A stretch of 64,000 bases of DNA. Source: Ifrita kowaldi (Eukaryota; Chordata; Aves; Passeriformes; Cinclosomatidae). Positions 26,455-37,242 of this stretch are shown here, piece after piece. Location: positions 894,266 to 958,265 of the forward strand of contig VZRS01001447.1 in the NCBI GenBank assembly GCA_013398055.1. The letters are read 5' to 3'. A program made the position numbers and the translations under genes. The notes below the pieces were generated by a model. The model was not told the origin of the DNA and made no database searches. It worked only from the letters and a program-made list of their open reading frames with translations. Within the stretch, counting starts at the first letter, position 1, and each line of letters opens with the position of its first letter.

Positions 26455-26505
26455 CTGGAGAGAATTGAACCTGGGGTCTCCAGTATCTGTCCTAACCACA
26501 GGTCT
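26455..26505 (-). repeat. tRNA-like fragment, possible old SINE head
   Basis: On the minus strand GTGGTTAGGA resembles a tRNA D-arm (A-box region), and about 20 bases later CCCAGGTTCAATTCTC resembles a T-arm. GGTTCAATTCT fits the B-box pattern GGTTCGANNCC at 9 of 11 positions. The spacing is shorter than in an intact tRNA gene and no acceptor stem is seen, so this is not a functional tRNA. A decayed tRNA-derived SINE or retroposed tRNA is the likely origin. The repeated segment after the 431-N gap keeps only part of it. Confidence 0.35.
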
Positions 26506-26638
26506 GAGTAGAAGTCTGAGTGGGATGATGCTCTGGCAGTTGAAGCTGATGCATCTGTGCTGCTGAGAAAAGAGGTATCATGGGGTGGAAAGGAAAACAG
26601 GCAAAAAGGAACCTAGTCTGGGGGTTGGAGTATCCTGC

Positions 26639-27247
26639 TGTGGTGGGTTGACCTTGGCAGGATGCCAGCTGCCTACCAAGCTGTTCTATCACTCCCCTTC
26701 TCACTTGGACAGAGCAGGGAGAAAATAAGTTGGAAAAAACTCATGGGTCAAGATAAGGGCAATTTAATAAAGCAAAAGCAAAGGTCATGCATGCGGAAGC
26801 ACAGGAAACAAAAATATTTTATTCTCAGCTTCCCATCAGAAGTTGATGTCTTGCCGCTTCCCAGGAAGCAGGGCTTCAGTACAAGTAGGAGTTGCTTCAG
26901 AAGAAAAATTACGTATATAAAAAATCACCCCTGACCCCGTTCTCCCATCCCCCTCCTCTTTTAGCTCATACTGCTGAGAAGATAACATGGTATGGAATAT
27001 TATGGAGTACCCCTTTGGTCAGTTTGGGTCAGCAGTCCTGGCCATATTGTCTCCCAAGATCTTGCCCACCGCCAGCCTGCTGGGGAGGGAGGAAAGTTGG
27101 AATGACAGAGCTGATGCTGTGCGAGCTCTGCTCAGCAGTAGTGCAAACACTGGTGTGTAATCAACACCTTTCCAGCTGTCAATGCCGCCGCAGCACTGTG
27201 AGGGCTGCTATGGGAAAATTAACTCCATCCCAGCCAAAACCAATACA
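26639..27247 (+). mobile_element. solo LTR, avian ERVL-like, copy A
   Basis: The stretch begins TGTGGTGGGTTGACCTTGGC and ends CCAAAACCAATACA. The first 120 bases (GGATGCCAGCTGCCTACCAA, then CTATCACTCCCCTTCTCA) match an LTR type widespread in bird genomes, as I remember it, and the 3' end fits the same family. Possible 5-bp target duplications flank it, CCTGC before and GCTGC after, with one mismatch. No internal viral region or second LTR is present, so it is a solo LTR left by recombination, or a fragment. The middle part diverges from the consensus I recall, so the exact subfamily is open. Confidence 0.65.
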
Positions 27248-27456
27248 GCTGCTAATGGACACAGCTAAGATGCCATGTACATATTTTTATTAGATCATCA
27301 CTGAAAACAATCAAAACCATTCCTGGAAGCAGAGACCACACCTCAACCTTTTGCTGAAGCTGCTTCTGAAATAAGCATATGAATAAAATGAATTCTATTC
27401 ACTGTTGATTTCTCAACAACTGTTTTATTTGAAATCTTAAAGAAAGGTGTGTGTAA

Positions 27457-27496
27457 ATGCATGTAAACGTATGCAAATATGCATTGAAACATGCAT
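27457..27496 (+). promoter_or_regulatory. cluster of POU-type octamer/ATGCAT motifs
   Basis: Within 40 bases there are ATGCAT at 27,457-27,462, the perfect octamer ATGCAAAT at 27,471-27,478, ATGCAT at 27,479-27,484 directly abutting it, and ATGCAT at 27,491-27,496. ATGCAAAT is the established POU-domain (OCT) site, and ATGCAT half-sites occur in POU dimer elements. The same cluster appears in copy B at 29,692-29,731. Function is inferred only. A degenerate (ATGCAT)-like simple repeat is the alternative. Confidence 0.3.
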
Positions 27497-28277
27497 GAAT
27501 AGAAAAGTAGTAATTTTCTTACCAGAATCATCTGCTAAAATGTAAAGTCTTCAACGGTAAAAAAGAGGAAACAGTCTAATTGCTCTGTGCTTTATATCTT
27601 CTCTGACTGCTCCAAGTTTTCTTGAGAAAACAGTTGCCAGAAACCTGTGGTTTCCTTATGTCTTAGAACTATATTGTTAGCTACTTGTATAATTTGGTGA
27701 GGTTTCATTTTGATTGTCAGATTCCAGCACTTACTTCTGTGATTCATTTTTACTAAAAGAAATCACCAATTCCCTCCCCTTAAAATTACTTTCCTGGATG
27801 ATTAAGAAACGCAGTTCCACACTAACACAGGTCTTCCCAAATTATCTTTTTTCAAATACTATGTCCTGAAGTTCCTTTCATGTTGCTCCCAGAAAGTGAC
27901 TCATGATTCTTTATTAATTATAGAATATGTTAACTTAATGAATGCACTAGAAAAGTGTTTTTCTATTCTCACCATAGCTTAAAGGAAATATCATTGCCAA
28001 GGCATTATCTCCAACTGATCTTGTAATGGTAGCATACATGTAACCTTTTTATGATTGATTCTTTAAAATTTAGCCAAATTTTTTAAAACATGTTAATGTA
28101 GACCTGATTTTGTTTCTATAGACTACATCCTTAATTGCGTGAATAATTGTAGACATTCAAGGTTAAACACTAATTTCATGAAAAATGAGGACAGAAGCTC
28201 TCCTACTGTAGGTTGGCCAGTATTTTGCTCTCTTCATGCATAAGTTTATTGTTGATATGGCACATTGCCCCTTTATT

Positions 28278-28708
28278 NNNNNNNNNNNNNNNNNNNNNNN
28301 NNNNNNNNNNNNNNNNNNNNNNNNNNNNNNNNNNNNNNNNNNNNNNNNNNNNNNNNNNNNNNNNNNNNNNNNNNNNNNNNNNNNNNNNNNNNNNNNNNNN
28401 NNNNNNNNNNNNNNNNNNNNNNNNNNNNNNNNNNNNNNNNNNNNNNNNNNNNNNNNNNNNNNNNNNNNNNNNNNNNNNNNNNNNNNNNNNNNNNNNNNNN
28501 NNNNNNNNNNNNNNNNNNNNNNNNNNNNNNNNNNNNNNNNNNNNNNNNNNNNNNNNNNNNNNNNNNNNNNNNNNNNNNNNNNNNNNNNNNNNNNNNNNNN
28601 NNNNNNNNNNNNNNNNNNNNNNNNNNNNNNNNNNNNNNNNNNNNNNNNNNNNNNNNNNNNNNNNNNNNNNNNNNNNNNNNNNNNNNNNNNNNNNNNNNNN
28701 NNNNNNNN
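28278..28708. other. assembly gap, 431 N
   Basis: This is a run of 431 undetermined bases. It is flanked by the two ends of the same 1.8-kb sequence, so the true gap may be zero or negative (overlapping contigs). The non-round length suggests an estimated size. Confidence 1.
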
Positions 28709-28872
28709 GGTCTCCAGTATCTGTCCTAACCACAGGTCTGAGTAGAAGCCTGAGTGGGATGATGCTCTGGCAGTTGAAGCTGATGCATCTGTGCTGCTGA
28801 GAAAAGAGGTATCATGGGGTGGAAAGGAAAACAGGCAAAAAGGAACCTAGTCTGGGGGTTGGAGTATCCTGC

Positions 28873-29482
28873 TGTGGTGGGTTGACCTTGGCAGGATGCC
28901 AGCTGCCTACCAAGCTGTTCTATCACTCCCCTTCTCACTTGGACAGAGCAGGGAGAAAATAAGTTGGAAAAAACTCATGGGTCAAGATAAGGGCAATTTA
29001 ATAAAGCAAAAGCAAAGGTCATGCATGCGGAAGCACAGGAAACAAAAATATTTTATTCTCAGCTTCCCATCAGAAGTTGATGTCTTGCCGCTTCCCAGGA
29101 AGCAGGGCTTCAGTACAAGTAGGAGTTGCTTCAGAAGAAAAATTACGTATATAAAAAATCACCCCTGACCCCGTTCTCCCATCCCCCTCCTCTTTTAGCT
29201 CATACTGCTGAGAAGATAACATGGTATGGAATATTATGGAGTACCCCTTTGGTCAGTTTGGGTCAGCAGTCCTGGCCATATTGTCTCCCAAGATCTTGCC
29301 CACCGCCAGCCTGCTGGGGAGGGAGGAAAGTTGGAATGACAGAGCTGATGCTGTGCGAGCTCTGCTCAGCAGTAGTGCAAACACTGGTGTGTAATCAACA
29401 CCTTTCCAGCTGTCAATGCCGGCCGCAGCACTGTGAGGGCTGCTATGGGAAAATTAACTCCATCCCAGCCAAAACCAATACA
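28873..29482 (+). mobile_element. solo LTR, avian ERVL-like, copy B
   Basis: This is the same LTR as at 26,639-27,247, with a one-base insertion and otherwise identical as far as I could read. It lies inside the duplicated segment at the same relative position with the same flanks, so it is not an independent insertion. Confidence 0.65.
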
Positions 29483-29691
29483 GCTGCTAATGGACACAGC
29501 TAAGATGCCATGTACATATTTTTATTAGATCATCACTGAAAACAATCAAAACCATTCCTGGAAGCAGAGACCACACCTCAACCTTTTGCTGAAGCTGCTT
29601 CTGAAATAAGCATATGAATAAAATGAATTCTATTCACTGTTGATTTCTCAACAACTGTTTTATTTGAAATCTTAAAGAAAGGTGTGTGTAA

Positions 29692-29731
29692 ATGCATGTA
29701 AACGTATGCAAATATGCATTGAAACATGCAT
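29692..29731 (+). promoter_or_regulatory. POU-type motif cluster, second copy
   Basis: Duplicate of the ATGCAT/ATGCAAAT cluster of copy A. If the duplication is an assembly artefact, only one exists. Confidence 0.3.
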
Positions 29732-30628
29732 GAATAGAAAAGTAGTAATTTTCTTACCAGAATCATCTGCTAAAATGTAAAGTCTTCAACGGTAAAAAAG
29801 AGGAAACAGTCTAATTGCTCTGTGCTTTATATCTTCTCTGACTGCTCCAAGTTTTCTTGAGAAAACAGTTGCCAGAAACCTGTGGTTTCCTTATGTCTTA
29901 GAACTATATTGTTAGCTACTTGTATAATTTGGTGAGGTTTCATTTTGATTGTCAGATTCCAGCACTTACTTCTGTGATTCATTTTTACTAAAAGAAATCA
30001 CCAATTCCCTCCCCTTAAAATTACTTTCCTGGATGATTAAGAAACGCAGTTCCACACTAACACAGGTCTTCCCAAATTATCTTTTTTCAAATACTATGTC
30101 CTGAAGTTCCTTTCATGTTGCTCCCAGAAAGTGACTCATGATTCTTTATTAATTATAGAATATGTTAACTTAATGAATGCACTAGAAAAGTGTTTTTCTA
30201 TTCTCACCATAGCTTAAAGGAAATATCATTGCCAAGGCATTATCTCCAACTGATCTTGTAATGGTAGCATACATGTAACCTTTTTATGATTGATTCTTTA
30301 AAATTTAGCCAAATTTTTTAAAACATGTTAATGTAGACCTGATTTTGTTTCTATAGACTACATCCTTAATTGCGTGAATAATTGTAGACATTCAAGGTTA
30401 AATACTAATTTCATGAAAAATGAGGACAGAAGCTCTCCTACTGTAGGTTGGCCAGTATTTTGCTCTGTTCATGCATAAGTTTATTGTTGATATGGCACAT
30501 TGCCCCTTTATTATTATTGGTTTTTTGCACTGTAATAACCTGAATGAGACTACACTGGAAGTAACCCACTTTTGTGAGTTGGATGGATAGGTTTATCACA
30601 GTGTCAGGAAATAAATGGGAATATTCCA

Positions 30629-31231
30629 GTGCTAGCTTCAGATACATTCTCTGGCATCATCAAGGGCATGTTTGGAGAAAAACCTTGTGTTTTTATAGAG
30701 ATGGTAAGTGGAGCAGTTCATATTCTTAGTTATGTTGTGCCCTCTGGCAAGCCTGCCAGGAGAGTGCTGTGCTTGTTTTGTGAAGAGAAACCTCCTCCAC
30801 ATTCCAGCTTGAGCATATCTATTGTTTTCAGACATAAACAGATGTCTTCCTTACCTAAGGGAAGCTCTCAAAAATCTGGAAGTAAAACAGAAGAAACTGA
30901 TGTGAAACCACAACAGTATTTGACCTGTCTGCATGCATTAATAATCTCAACTTTAGCTGAAGGCAGAGTTCTGTTGCATTCAGTTTTATTTATTTGCTTG
31001 GTTTCTGCCCTGCAGTATAGAAGAACAAGAAAGGATATTACTATTAATTTAATTTTTAAAAATTCAATTAAGATTTTGTTAAATACATACATGCTTATTA
31101 TGTCATTCAGAGTCTTTAAAAGCAAGATATTTCAGAGTCTCTTAAGAAGAGCTGGGAAAAGGGGAGTAAACATATTCTTCATTCTGCCAATACACCCTCT
31201 ATTTCACAGACCAAAACTTCAAAATTTGTGA
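30629..31231 (+). other. unexplained 200-codon open frame
   Basis: An ATG-initiated frame of 200 codons runs through AT-rich DNA with mixed composition: a basic, lysine- and serine-rich middle and a hydrophobic segment near residues 115-128. No domain is recognised, no splice-site pattern frames it and no poly(A) tail follows. At this AT content about one codon in 15 should be a stop, so the length is notable, but many frames were available. It could be chance, a decayed retrogene or part of an exon. Confidence 0.15.
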
Positions 31232-33034
31232 TGAGATCAAACTACACATCTAGAGCAGAGCTTTTTCTAATAATTCTGATAGGGTGAATGAATTTTATTC
31301 ACATGAATCTTGTCTGACTGCTAACAAAATGCATATATGTGGGGGCTTTTTGGCATCTATATATTTATTTTCTGTGACAGGCTGATCTGTCTTTTCCAGC
31401 CTTATACAAATGTCTCTAGGACCTTCAAATGTGTTAGAATTTAGCTGCCTTTGGGAGGTAAGATGATAACCTCAAGTAGGTCAGGTTTACAACTCCTTCA
31501 GGAAGACAAGGCACACCACACTTATGCTAAGTTTGAGACTCATCTCCCTTGAGTGCCTTGTCTCTCTCCTCTCTCCTCACCCATCTACGCCACGGTTACA
31601 ACACAGATTGTATGATGAAATTAAAACAACGCTAATCTTGAGTAACTACGAGGGGTATTGAGAAAAAGTACTGCGTGTTCAAGGACAGCAGGATAAGCAT
31701 ATCAGTGAAGGGGAAGAAAGGGAAGTGTTGAACACAGTGTAAGAACAAAGGAAGTGGAGAACTTCTAGAGTGACGTACAGTGCCCGCAGCAGAGCCCAGT
31801 ACTGGACCCAGCTCTACACCTGCTGGAAAAGCCACATGTCACAGCACAGCAAAGGCTGATCCAGCATCTATCCAGCAAACCACACTGCACTGATACTGGT
31901 GCTGCCTTTGCTGTTTGTGTCGTAGAGCAGAGTAGACACAGCTGGGTTAGACCTGGGTCAGACATCTCCCTGCAAGGTTACATCCATTTGCAGAAGTAGC
32001 AGCTGGGATACAACAAACCTTGTGTAAAAGTAAAGATGCCCAGAAACTTAGATATTTTAATTGTTATTTTTTCATTCTCAGGCACCTGATGGTCAGAATA
32101 GAAGCAGGTCTCAACTCCTCAGTCCTGGAATGATGAAACTGTAGCTCTACAAGAAGGAAAGAATGAGAATCTAGAGCATGGCAAAAAAAAAATGTGATGG
32201 GAGGATTTAAGACATCAAAATCAATTCTACTTTTAATTCTTGTAAAATTTAAGTGCAAGTAGCCTCTCATGTCAGTGAGACGTAATTTAAAATAAGAGAC
32301 TGAACATACACTAAAAATATTCAGAGATGGAAGAATTTAATCTGTCTCATTCATAAGTAAACAACAGAATTTAATTTGTTCATAAAGCAAACAAGATTTC
32401 CAGTAGAAATTCTTCAGAATTGAAGCTATCACAATTCTGCTATCACAAAGACTGCTATCTTTGATTTTATTTGTTGTTTCTGAATGTGCATCATCTTGGT
32501 TTCCATGCTACAGTAGTGTGATTCATATCTTGTGGTTAGGAGGACTGACTCTTTTTTTCCAGAATTTGTGCTGTGAGAAAACATCTGCTGAAATGTAGAT
32601 AGTTTGTGGTATGTGGATGAAATATGTATTCTTTGCAACATCCCACAGTAAGAACAGGCTCGTCACAAGACAAGTAGCAACACTATTCTCAGAGTTGCTC
32701 TCTTGGCACATTACCCCCTAATAGTATGATCAAATATTTTTTCTATGTAGAAAGAAAGGTCACATGGGATATTTACATGTATGTCATTTGCATCATTTCC
32801 AGGTTGTAGATGCATACATTACTCTCATTGCAGGGAAGAATATTTCTGTAATTTAACATTTTATAATCAAAATTAATACTCCGTAAAATATAATAACTTC
32901 TATTACATAGAGCAAAGCCTCCTTAGAATACCAAGAAACACTTTTTCAACTGGAAATCTAGCTTTAAGTCCTAGGAGCAGAGAGGTTTTCTTATCCAGTT
33001 TCAGTTTATCAGGCTGGATAAGGAACTGTCTATC
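31232..33034. other. non-coding stretch, nothing recognised
   Basis: AT-rich, with a short GC-richer part near 31,790-31,960 that carries only short minus-strand frames. No repeat family is recognised. Confidence 0.6.
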
Positions 33035-33717
33035 ATGCTACTACATGAGTACTCATTGACAGGAGCTCCCTCCTGCTGGTGGCATCTCTCAACATTCCAA
33101 ACAGAGCTCATATATCTACACCAGAAAGCCACACTTCTGTATCTCTGTGCTTCTCTGCTCCCTTTCTCAACTGGAGACAACTCCCAGAAGGAGCAAAGAC
33201 CCCCAGCCTTTCTGTTACAAGTCCATGATGTCTGTCACGTAGCCACTTTACCATCCTCAATACTTGCTGGCTTAGGCAATTCTCTTACAAAAAAAAGAAT
33301 ACATCTTTCTCACCAAATTGGAGATGTACCTCATACTTCCTGTCTCAAAGAAGCCCAGGTCTGCACCACTTGCACATCGCCCAGAAGTGCACCCAAGCCA
33401 CCTGCAGAGATACAGAAGCAGCTCTTCCTTGCTCTGTGCATACAGAAAAGTCAATCATTCCTTTGCAAACAGTTACAATTGGTCCTGTGGTTCAGTATTA
33501 CCTTTCTGGAGAACGGCATTATGTTCACACTACAGAGTGGTGCATACGGATGGGCTTCCTGGAATCCCTCTGTGGCCAAGACAGTGTTGTCATTGTGTAC
33601 TGTAATATGGAAGGAAACTGGAATTGTACAAAATTTTTCTGTGAGAATTTTCATATAAACAAAGAAGTATTTAGGTTGAAAAACATCTTTAAAATCATTG
33701 TGTCCAACTGTTAACCC
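33035..33717 (+). other. region of overlapping long open frames
   Basis: A 207-codon plus-strand frame (33,035-33,658) overlaps two further plus-strand frames of 95 and 114 codons in the other phases (33,318-33,605; 33,370-33,714), with smaller ones on the minus strand. Stop codons are sparse in all three forward frames at about 33,320-33,600, which can reflect local C-rich composition or a frameshifted old coding sequence. The 114-codon frame contains a cysteine- and aromatic-rich stretch (for example WCIRMGFLESLCGQ). I recognise no family. A decayed pseudogene and chance are both possible. Confidence 0.15.
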
Positions 33718-34535
33718 AGCACCACCAAGGCCACCACTAAGCTGTGTATCTAATAAAAGCTAATATTTTGTGATCGTCAGGAAGCCTGTGAGGTTTTTGA
33801 AGTTCTGGCTGGCTTAATGGGATCATTGTGTATTTGTATACCTTCAGCAACTTCAAATGTTTGCATTTAGGGGAAACATATGTAATGAAATCATTAATAC
33901 ACTGTTGTCAAGCATTTTTAGCAGTTATGTGAGGAAGAATTTTAAAAAGACAAAACTTACGGCTTTCTTTCTTGTGTTACAATATTTGATTTCATCAGCT
34001 GCTCAAAAATCTTTTGTTATTTTTTCAGTTAAGAGCTTTGGCAGAGTTTTGGATGAAACAGAAATAACTCCAGAATGTTTTTATTCTCTATTTCAGTACT
34101 AATTTTGAGCTGCCAGAAAAAAATTGTCTAAAAATTGCTATAAAATAAGAAACAGGTTATATTTCACTTCTGTTTTCAGCGGGTGAACAGTACAGCACAA
34201 CACTGACGGACCCACAGATAAAAAACCCTTTCTGTGTTTTTTTCAGCTGTCAAATGTGGATGAACAGGAAAGAATGAGCTCAGCATTCATCCCCAAGATG
34301 TGTGAACCCTGTGTAGGAGTGTGCACCACTCTTCTCTGTAACACCTGTTTTAAAGATTAACGATGAGCCTCCAGCTCTCATCGCGGTCAAGAGGTACTGC
34401 TGGAGTACACTAACTCTGCTGGAAATCCTGACTGCAGTGGTGCTGCAGAGGGTTTTTACTGTAGCACAGAGAACACCAGAGAGCCATTACAGAATGCCAG
34501 TGAGACTATACCACTTCTTACCCACAGGTTTCTTA
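33718..34535. other. non-coding stretch upstream of the CR1 tail
   Basis: No gene is seen. The part directly before 34,536 could be more of the CR1 3' region, but it is too diverged for me to read. Confidence 0.5.
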
Positions 34536-34603
34536 TTGCTGAGAAAGGTTGGACTAGGTGATCTGTGAGGTCACCTTCCAACCTGGTATTCTATGGTTCT
34601 ACG
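34536..34603 (+). mobile_element. CR1 LINE 3'-end fragment
   Basis: GAGAAAGGTTGGACTAGGTG, then ATC...GAGGTC...CTTCCAACCTGG, then TATTCTATGGTTCTACG, is the characteristic 3' end of chicken-repeat-1 LINEs, closing with two degenerate copies of the 8-base ATTCTATG tail. CR1 copies are normally truncated at the 5' end, as here, so no open reading frame is left. CR1 is the dominant retrotransposon of birds and reptiles, which supports an avian source. A small insertion in the GAGGTCaCCTTCC part and the degenerate tail suggest an old copy. Confidence 0.85.
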
Positions 34604-36632
34604 TACACATACAGTCCTTGGGGACATCTATTGCTTCCTCTAAATTATTGATACTTTATTTTAATGCCACAGATATAAATGGGTATCGCGTGGGAGGGTA
34701 GAAAGTATAATAAATTGCTTTCAGATTATAATTTGTTCCAATGAAACCTGAGTGTTGTGGCATTGATGATATGTTTAACTGCAGGAAGGAAAACACCAGA
34801 TATTACCAGGCTGGTAATGAGGAGAGGAAGACATTTGCTTCTCTGAAGTGGTTATAGTCTAAGAAAATCTGTCTAAATTTTCTGGAATTATATGCCTTTA
34901 TTCACTGTAGCTATTTGAAGTGTTAAAGAGCTGTTAATCTATTTATTTTAACCAAATCTTATTTAATCAAAAGGTATATAAAAATCTTCTTGCATAGTGA
35001 AAGTGAAAAGAGAGACAGGAAAAACTAAATTTTTTTTTAAGACCTTTATCTTCCTGCCAAAAAAACCACACCAGAAGATGCTTAACCATTTCCTAGCCAT
35101 CTCTAAGGGTAAAATACCTCTCTGCAACCTTGAATAGAGACAATAGCAGTAGGCCTACAGGAGATTGTGATAGTCCCAACCAGTAACAGTACATCGTGTA
35201 TCAGTTTACTCTTCTGCTGTGTCTATACCTTTTCTAACCTTAAAAGATATCAAAGTAGATCTCTGTGAAATCCATCCTCGTATTTAAGTGGCCCCCTTCA
35301 AGCTCTTTGTGTGATCAAGCCTGTGTGAATTCTCAGAAAAAAAATAAGTAGCGTGCTAGTTCCTAGCACATTATAAATTTTTCTGTGTATAACTATTGAT
35401 CAGCAAACACTAAGGCCAGCATTTCATCTGCTTTGTTAGGTATCCCAAGCAACTCCACTGCAATTATCAAAACCAGAAGGATAATGCTGCAATATTTGCC
35501 TCACACGTCATGCCAGATAAATAAGTGCTCATCTAGTCAATTTACATAGGTAATTTCATACTCAGCCTTCTCTTTTTGCTGTTTCTTCAGCGTCACACAC
35601 TTAACAGAAATTTCACAGACCTTCACAATCCCTCCCACCCTGAATTCTTCAGGTGTACATGCTCTCCATGCTAAATATATCATATAAAACACAATAGAAA
35701 ATAAATTTTCCTCAATATCATGATGATGTTCTGCAACATAGGAAAAAGTTGCACTTCCTTAACAAGAAGAGAGAGAAAAATAGAGTGTCTGAAAACAGTC
35801 CTTTTTTCATTTATATAAGTTTTTAAAATCAATGTTACGTATAGTATGCTCAGTTGTCCATAGAAGGGCTCAAAATAATTTCTTAATTATTAAAATTAAA
35901 CTGCATTTTAGATTGTAGAGAACATGGTATATTAAATATGTGCTCATTATACACTGGTTGATTCTTTAAAATGTGAAAATGTTTTAAAGAACCACAGCTA
36001 AGTAGTTAATGTAACAGATGTTTTATCTCCTTCTAGACTGATTTTTTTTTCCTTTGGCTACTTCCTAGTATGAAAAGCAGAAATATGCCTTATGCTTGAT
36101 AAGCAGCATGGTTTTCAAAGACTGAAGTTTTCAGCTGTGATTCTAAGAAATACTATTTCATCATTGGTTATAACTTTCCTCAGTGGTGTTGTTTCATGAT
36201 TTTCTCTAGCTACTATTCTTTGGACTTCTTTCTCTTCTCACAGTTAGAAATGGAGCTCAATTTTGCACAGTTTATAGGCGTATCCTATATGTTTTCTTGG
36301 TATTAGCCAGCACTAAAAGAATGCTTTTGATTTGAGATGCTTGAAGAAAGCAGTCATGGAGTGAAAGTGGGTGTTCCCCTGTTCTCTGACATTTTAATAA
36401 GCTGAGCTAAGCTCGACAATCATATATTCCACTTACCTCAATGGGATTGCTCTCGCATGGAAGTGATCAGATGCTCTTTAGAGGGAGGCTCCCTTGGACA
36501 GGGAACTGACAGTCTGATCAGCACAACCTACACTGTGTCTGTATGCAACTGTGACCTGATTCCAAGCCCTCTATGGAACTTATGTCACTGGTGACATTTT
36601 GAGAAGTCATGTTTCCTTGTCTGTACAAACTA
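34604..36632. other. non-coding stretch, nothing recognised
   Basis: AT-rich DNA with short poly-T and poly-A runs, no open frame above 60 codons in the supplied reading and no recognisable repeat. No second LTR or internal retroviral region precedes the LTR at 36,633. Confidence 0.6.
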
Positions 36633-37242
36633 GCCCTGGTTTCAGCTGGGATAGAGTTAATTTTCTTCTGAGTAACTGGTACTACTGTGTTGTGCTTTTT
36701 TCATTCAGTATGAGGATAAAATTGAAAACATACTCATATTTAGTTGTTGCTACGTAGTGCTTGCCCTTAGTCAAGGCCTTTCAGTGTCATGCTCCGCGTT
36801 AAGCAGGTGCACTAGAAGCTGGGAGAGACCATAGCCAGGACAGCTGGTTCAAACCAGCCAAAGGGATGTTCCATACCATAGAACACCACTCCCAGCATAT
36901 AAACTGGGGGGGCTGGCTCAGAGGGGCTGATAGCTGCTCAGGGATGAGGTAGACATTGGTCAGAAAATGGTGAGCAATTGTATTGTGCATCACTTACCTT
37001 CCTTGAGTTTTATTTCTCTCTCTCTAATTGTTGTCTTCCTGTCCATTACTATTATCACTATTACTATTACTATTATTGTATTCTTACTATATTCTATTTT
37101 ATTTCAATTATTAAACTGTTCCTATCTCAACCCACAGGTACTACGTTTTTTCTGATTCTCCTTCCCATCCCACGACGGGTGGGGGGTGGTGAGCAAACAG
37201 CTGCACGGTACTCAGTTGCTAGCTGGGGTTATACCATGGCAA
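36633..37242 (+). mobile_element. solo LTR, avian ERVL-like
   Basis: The start CTGGTTTCAGCTGGGATAGA and the end GCTGGGGTTATACCATGGCA fit a very common bird ERVL LTR (usual 5' end TGTGCTGGTTTCAGCTGGGA, usual 3' end GGGGTTAAACCACGACA), from memory. Inside are a TATA box (TATAAA, 36,898-36,903), a CTGCTCAGGGA segment, a TTACTATTA-type microsatellite typical of the family (37,046-37,075) and an ATTAAA polyadenylation-type signal (37,110-37,115). The length of about 610 bases indicates a nearly complete LTR. No gag/pol/env-like frame or partner LTR lies beside it. A clear target duplication was not found, so the ends may be off by a few bases. Confidence 0.85.

Larger units (their letters stand above)
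26475..28277 (+). repeat. copy A of a 1.8-kb near-identical duplication
   Basis: Bases 26,475-28,277 recur at 28,709-30,512 in direct orientation. I found four differences: T/C at 26,515 versus 28,749; one extra G in copy B near 29,421; C/T at 28,168 versus 30,403; C/G at 28,232 versus 30,467. That is about 99.8% identity. Copy A ends at the last base before the gap and copy B starts at the first base after it. The most economical reading is that the two flanking contigs overlap and were not merged, with the differences being allelic or errors. A real, very recent tandem duplication is the alternative. Confidence 0.95.
28709..30512 (+). repeat. copy B of the 1.8-kb near-identical duplication
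   Basis: This is the second copy of 26,475-28,277, offset 2,234 bases before and 2,235 after the one-base insertion near 29,421. Past 30,512 the sequence continues into unique DNA, whereas copy A stops at the gap. If copy A is redundant, the real locus reads from 26,474 into this copy and the window is about 2.2 kb too long. Confidence 0.95.

Noticed and set aside
26662..27293. Open frames of 90 and 133 codons (and their duplicates at 28,896-29,503)
   Set aside because: They lie inside a solo LTR, which does not encode protein. The doubling follows from the duplicated segment and is not conservation.
28203..28800. Open frames of 154-195 codons across the 431-N gap
   Set aside because: Most of their length is undetermined sequence, so their openness is an artefact.
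33070..33086. CTGCTGGTGGCA, resembling a CTCF core
   Set aside because: At least three core positions disagree with the consensus, much weaker than the site at 62,662.
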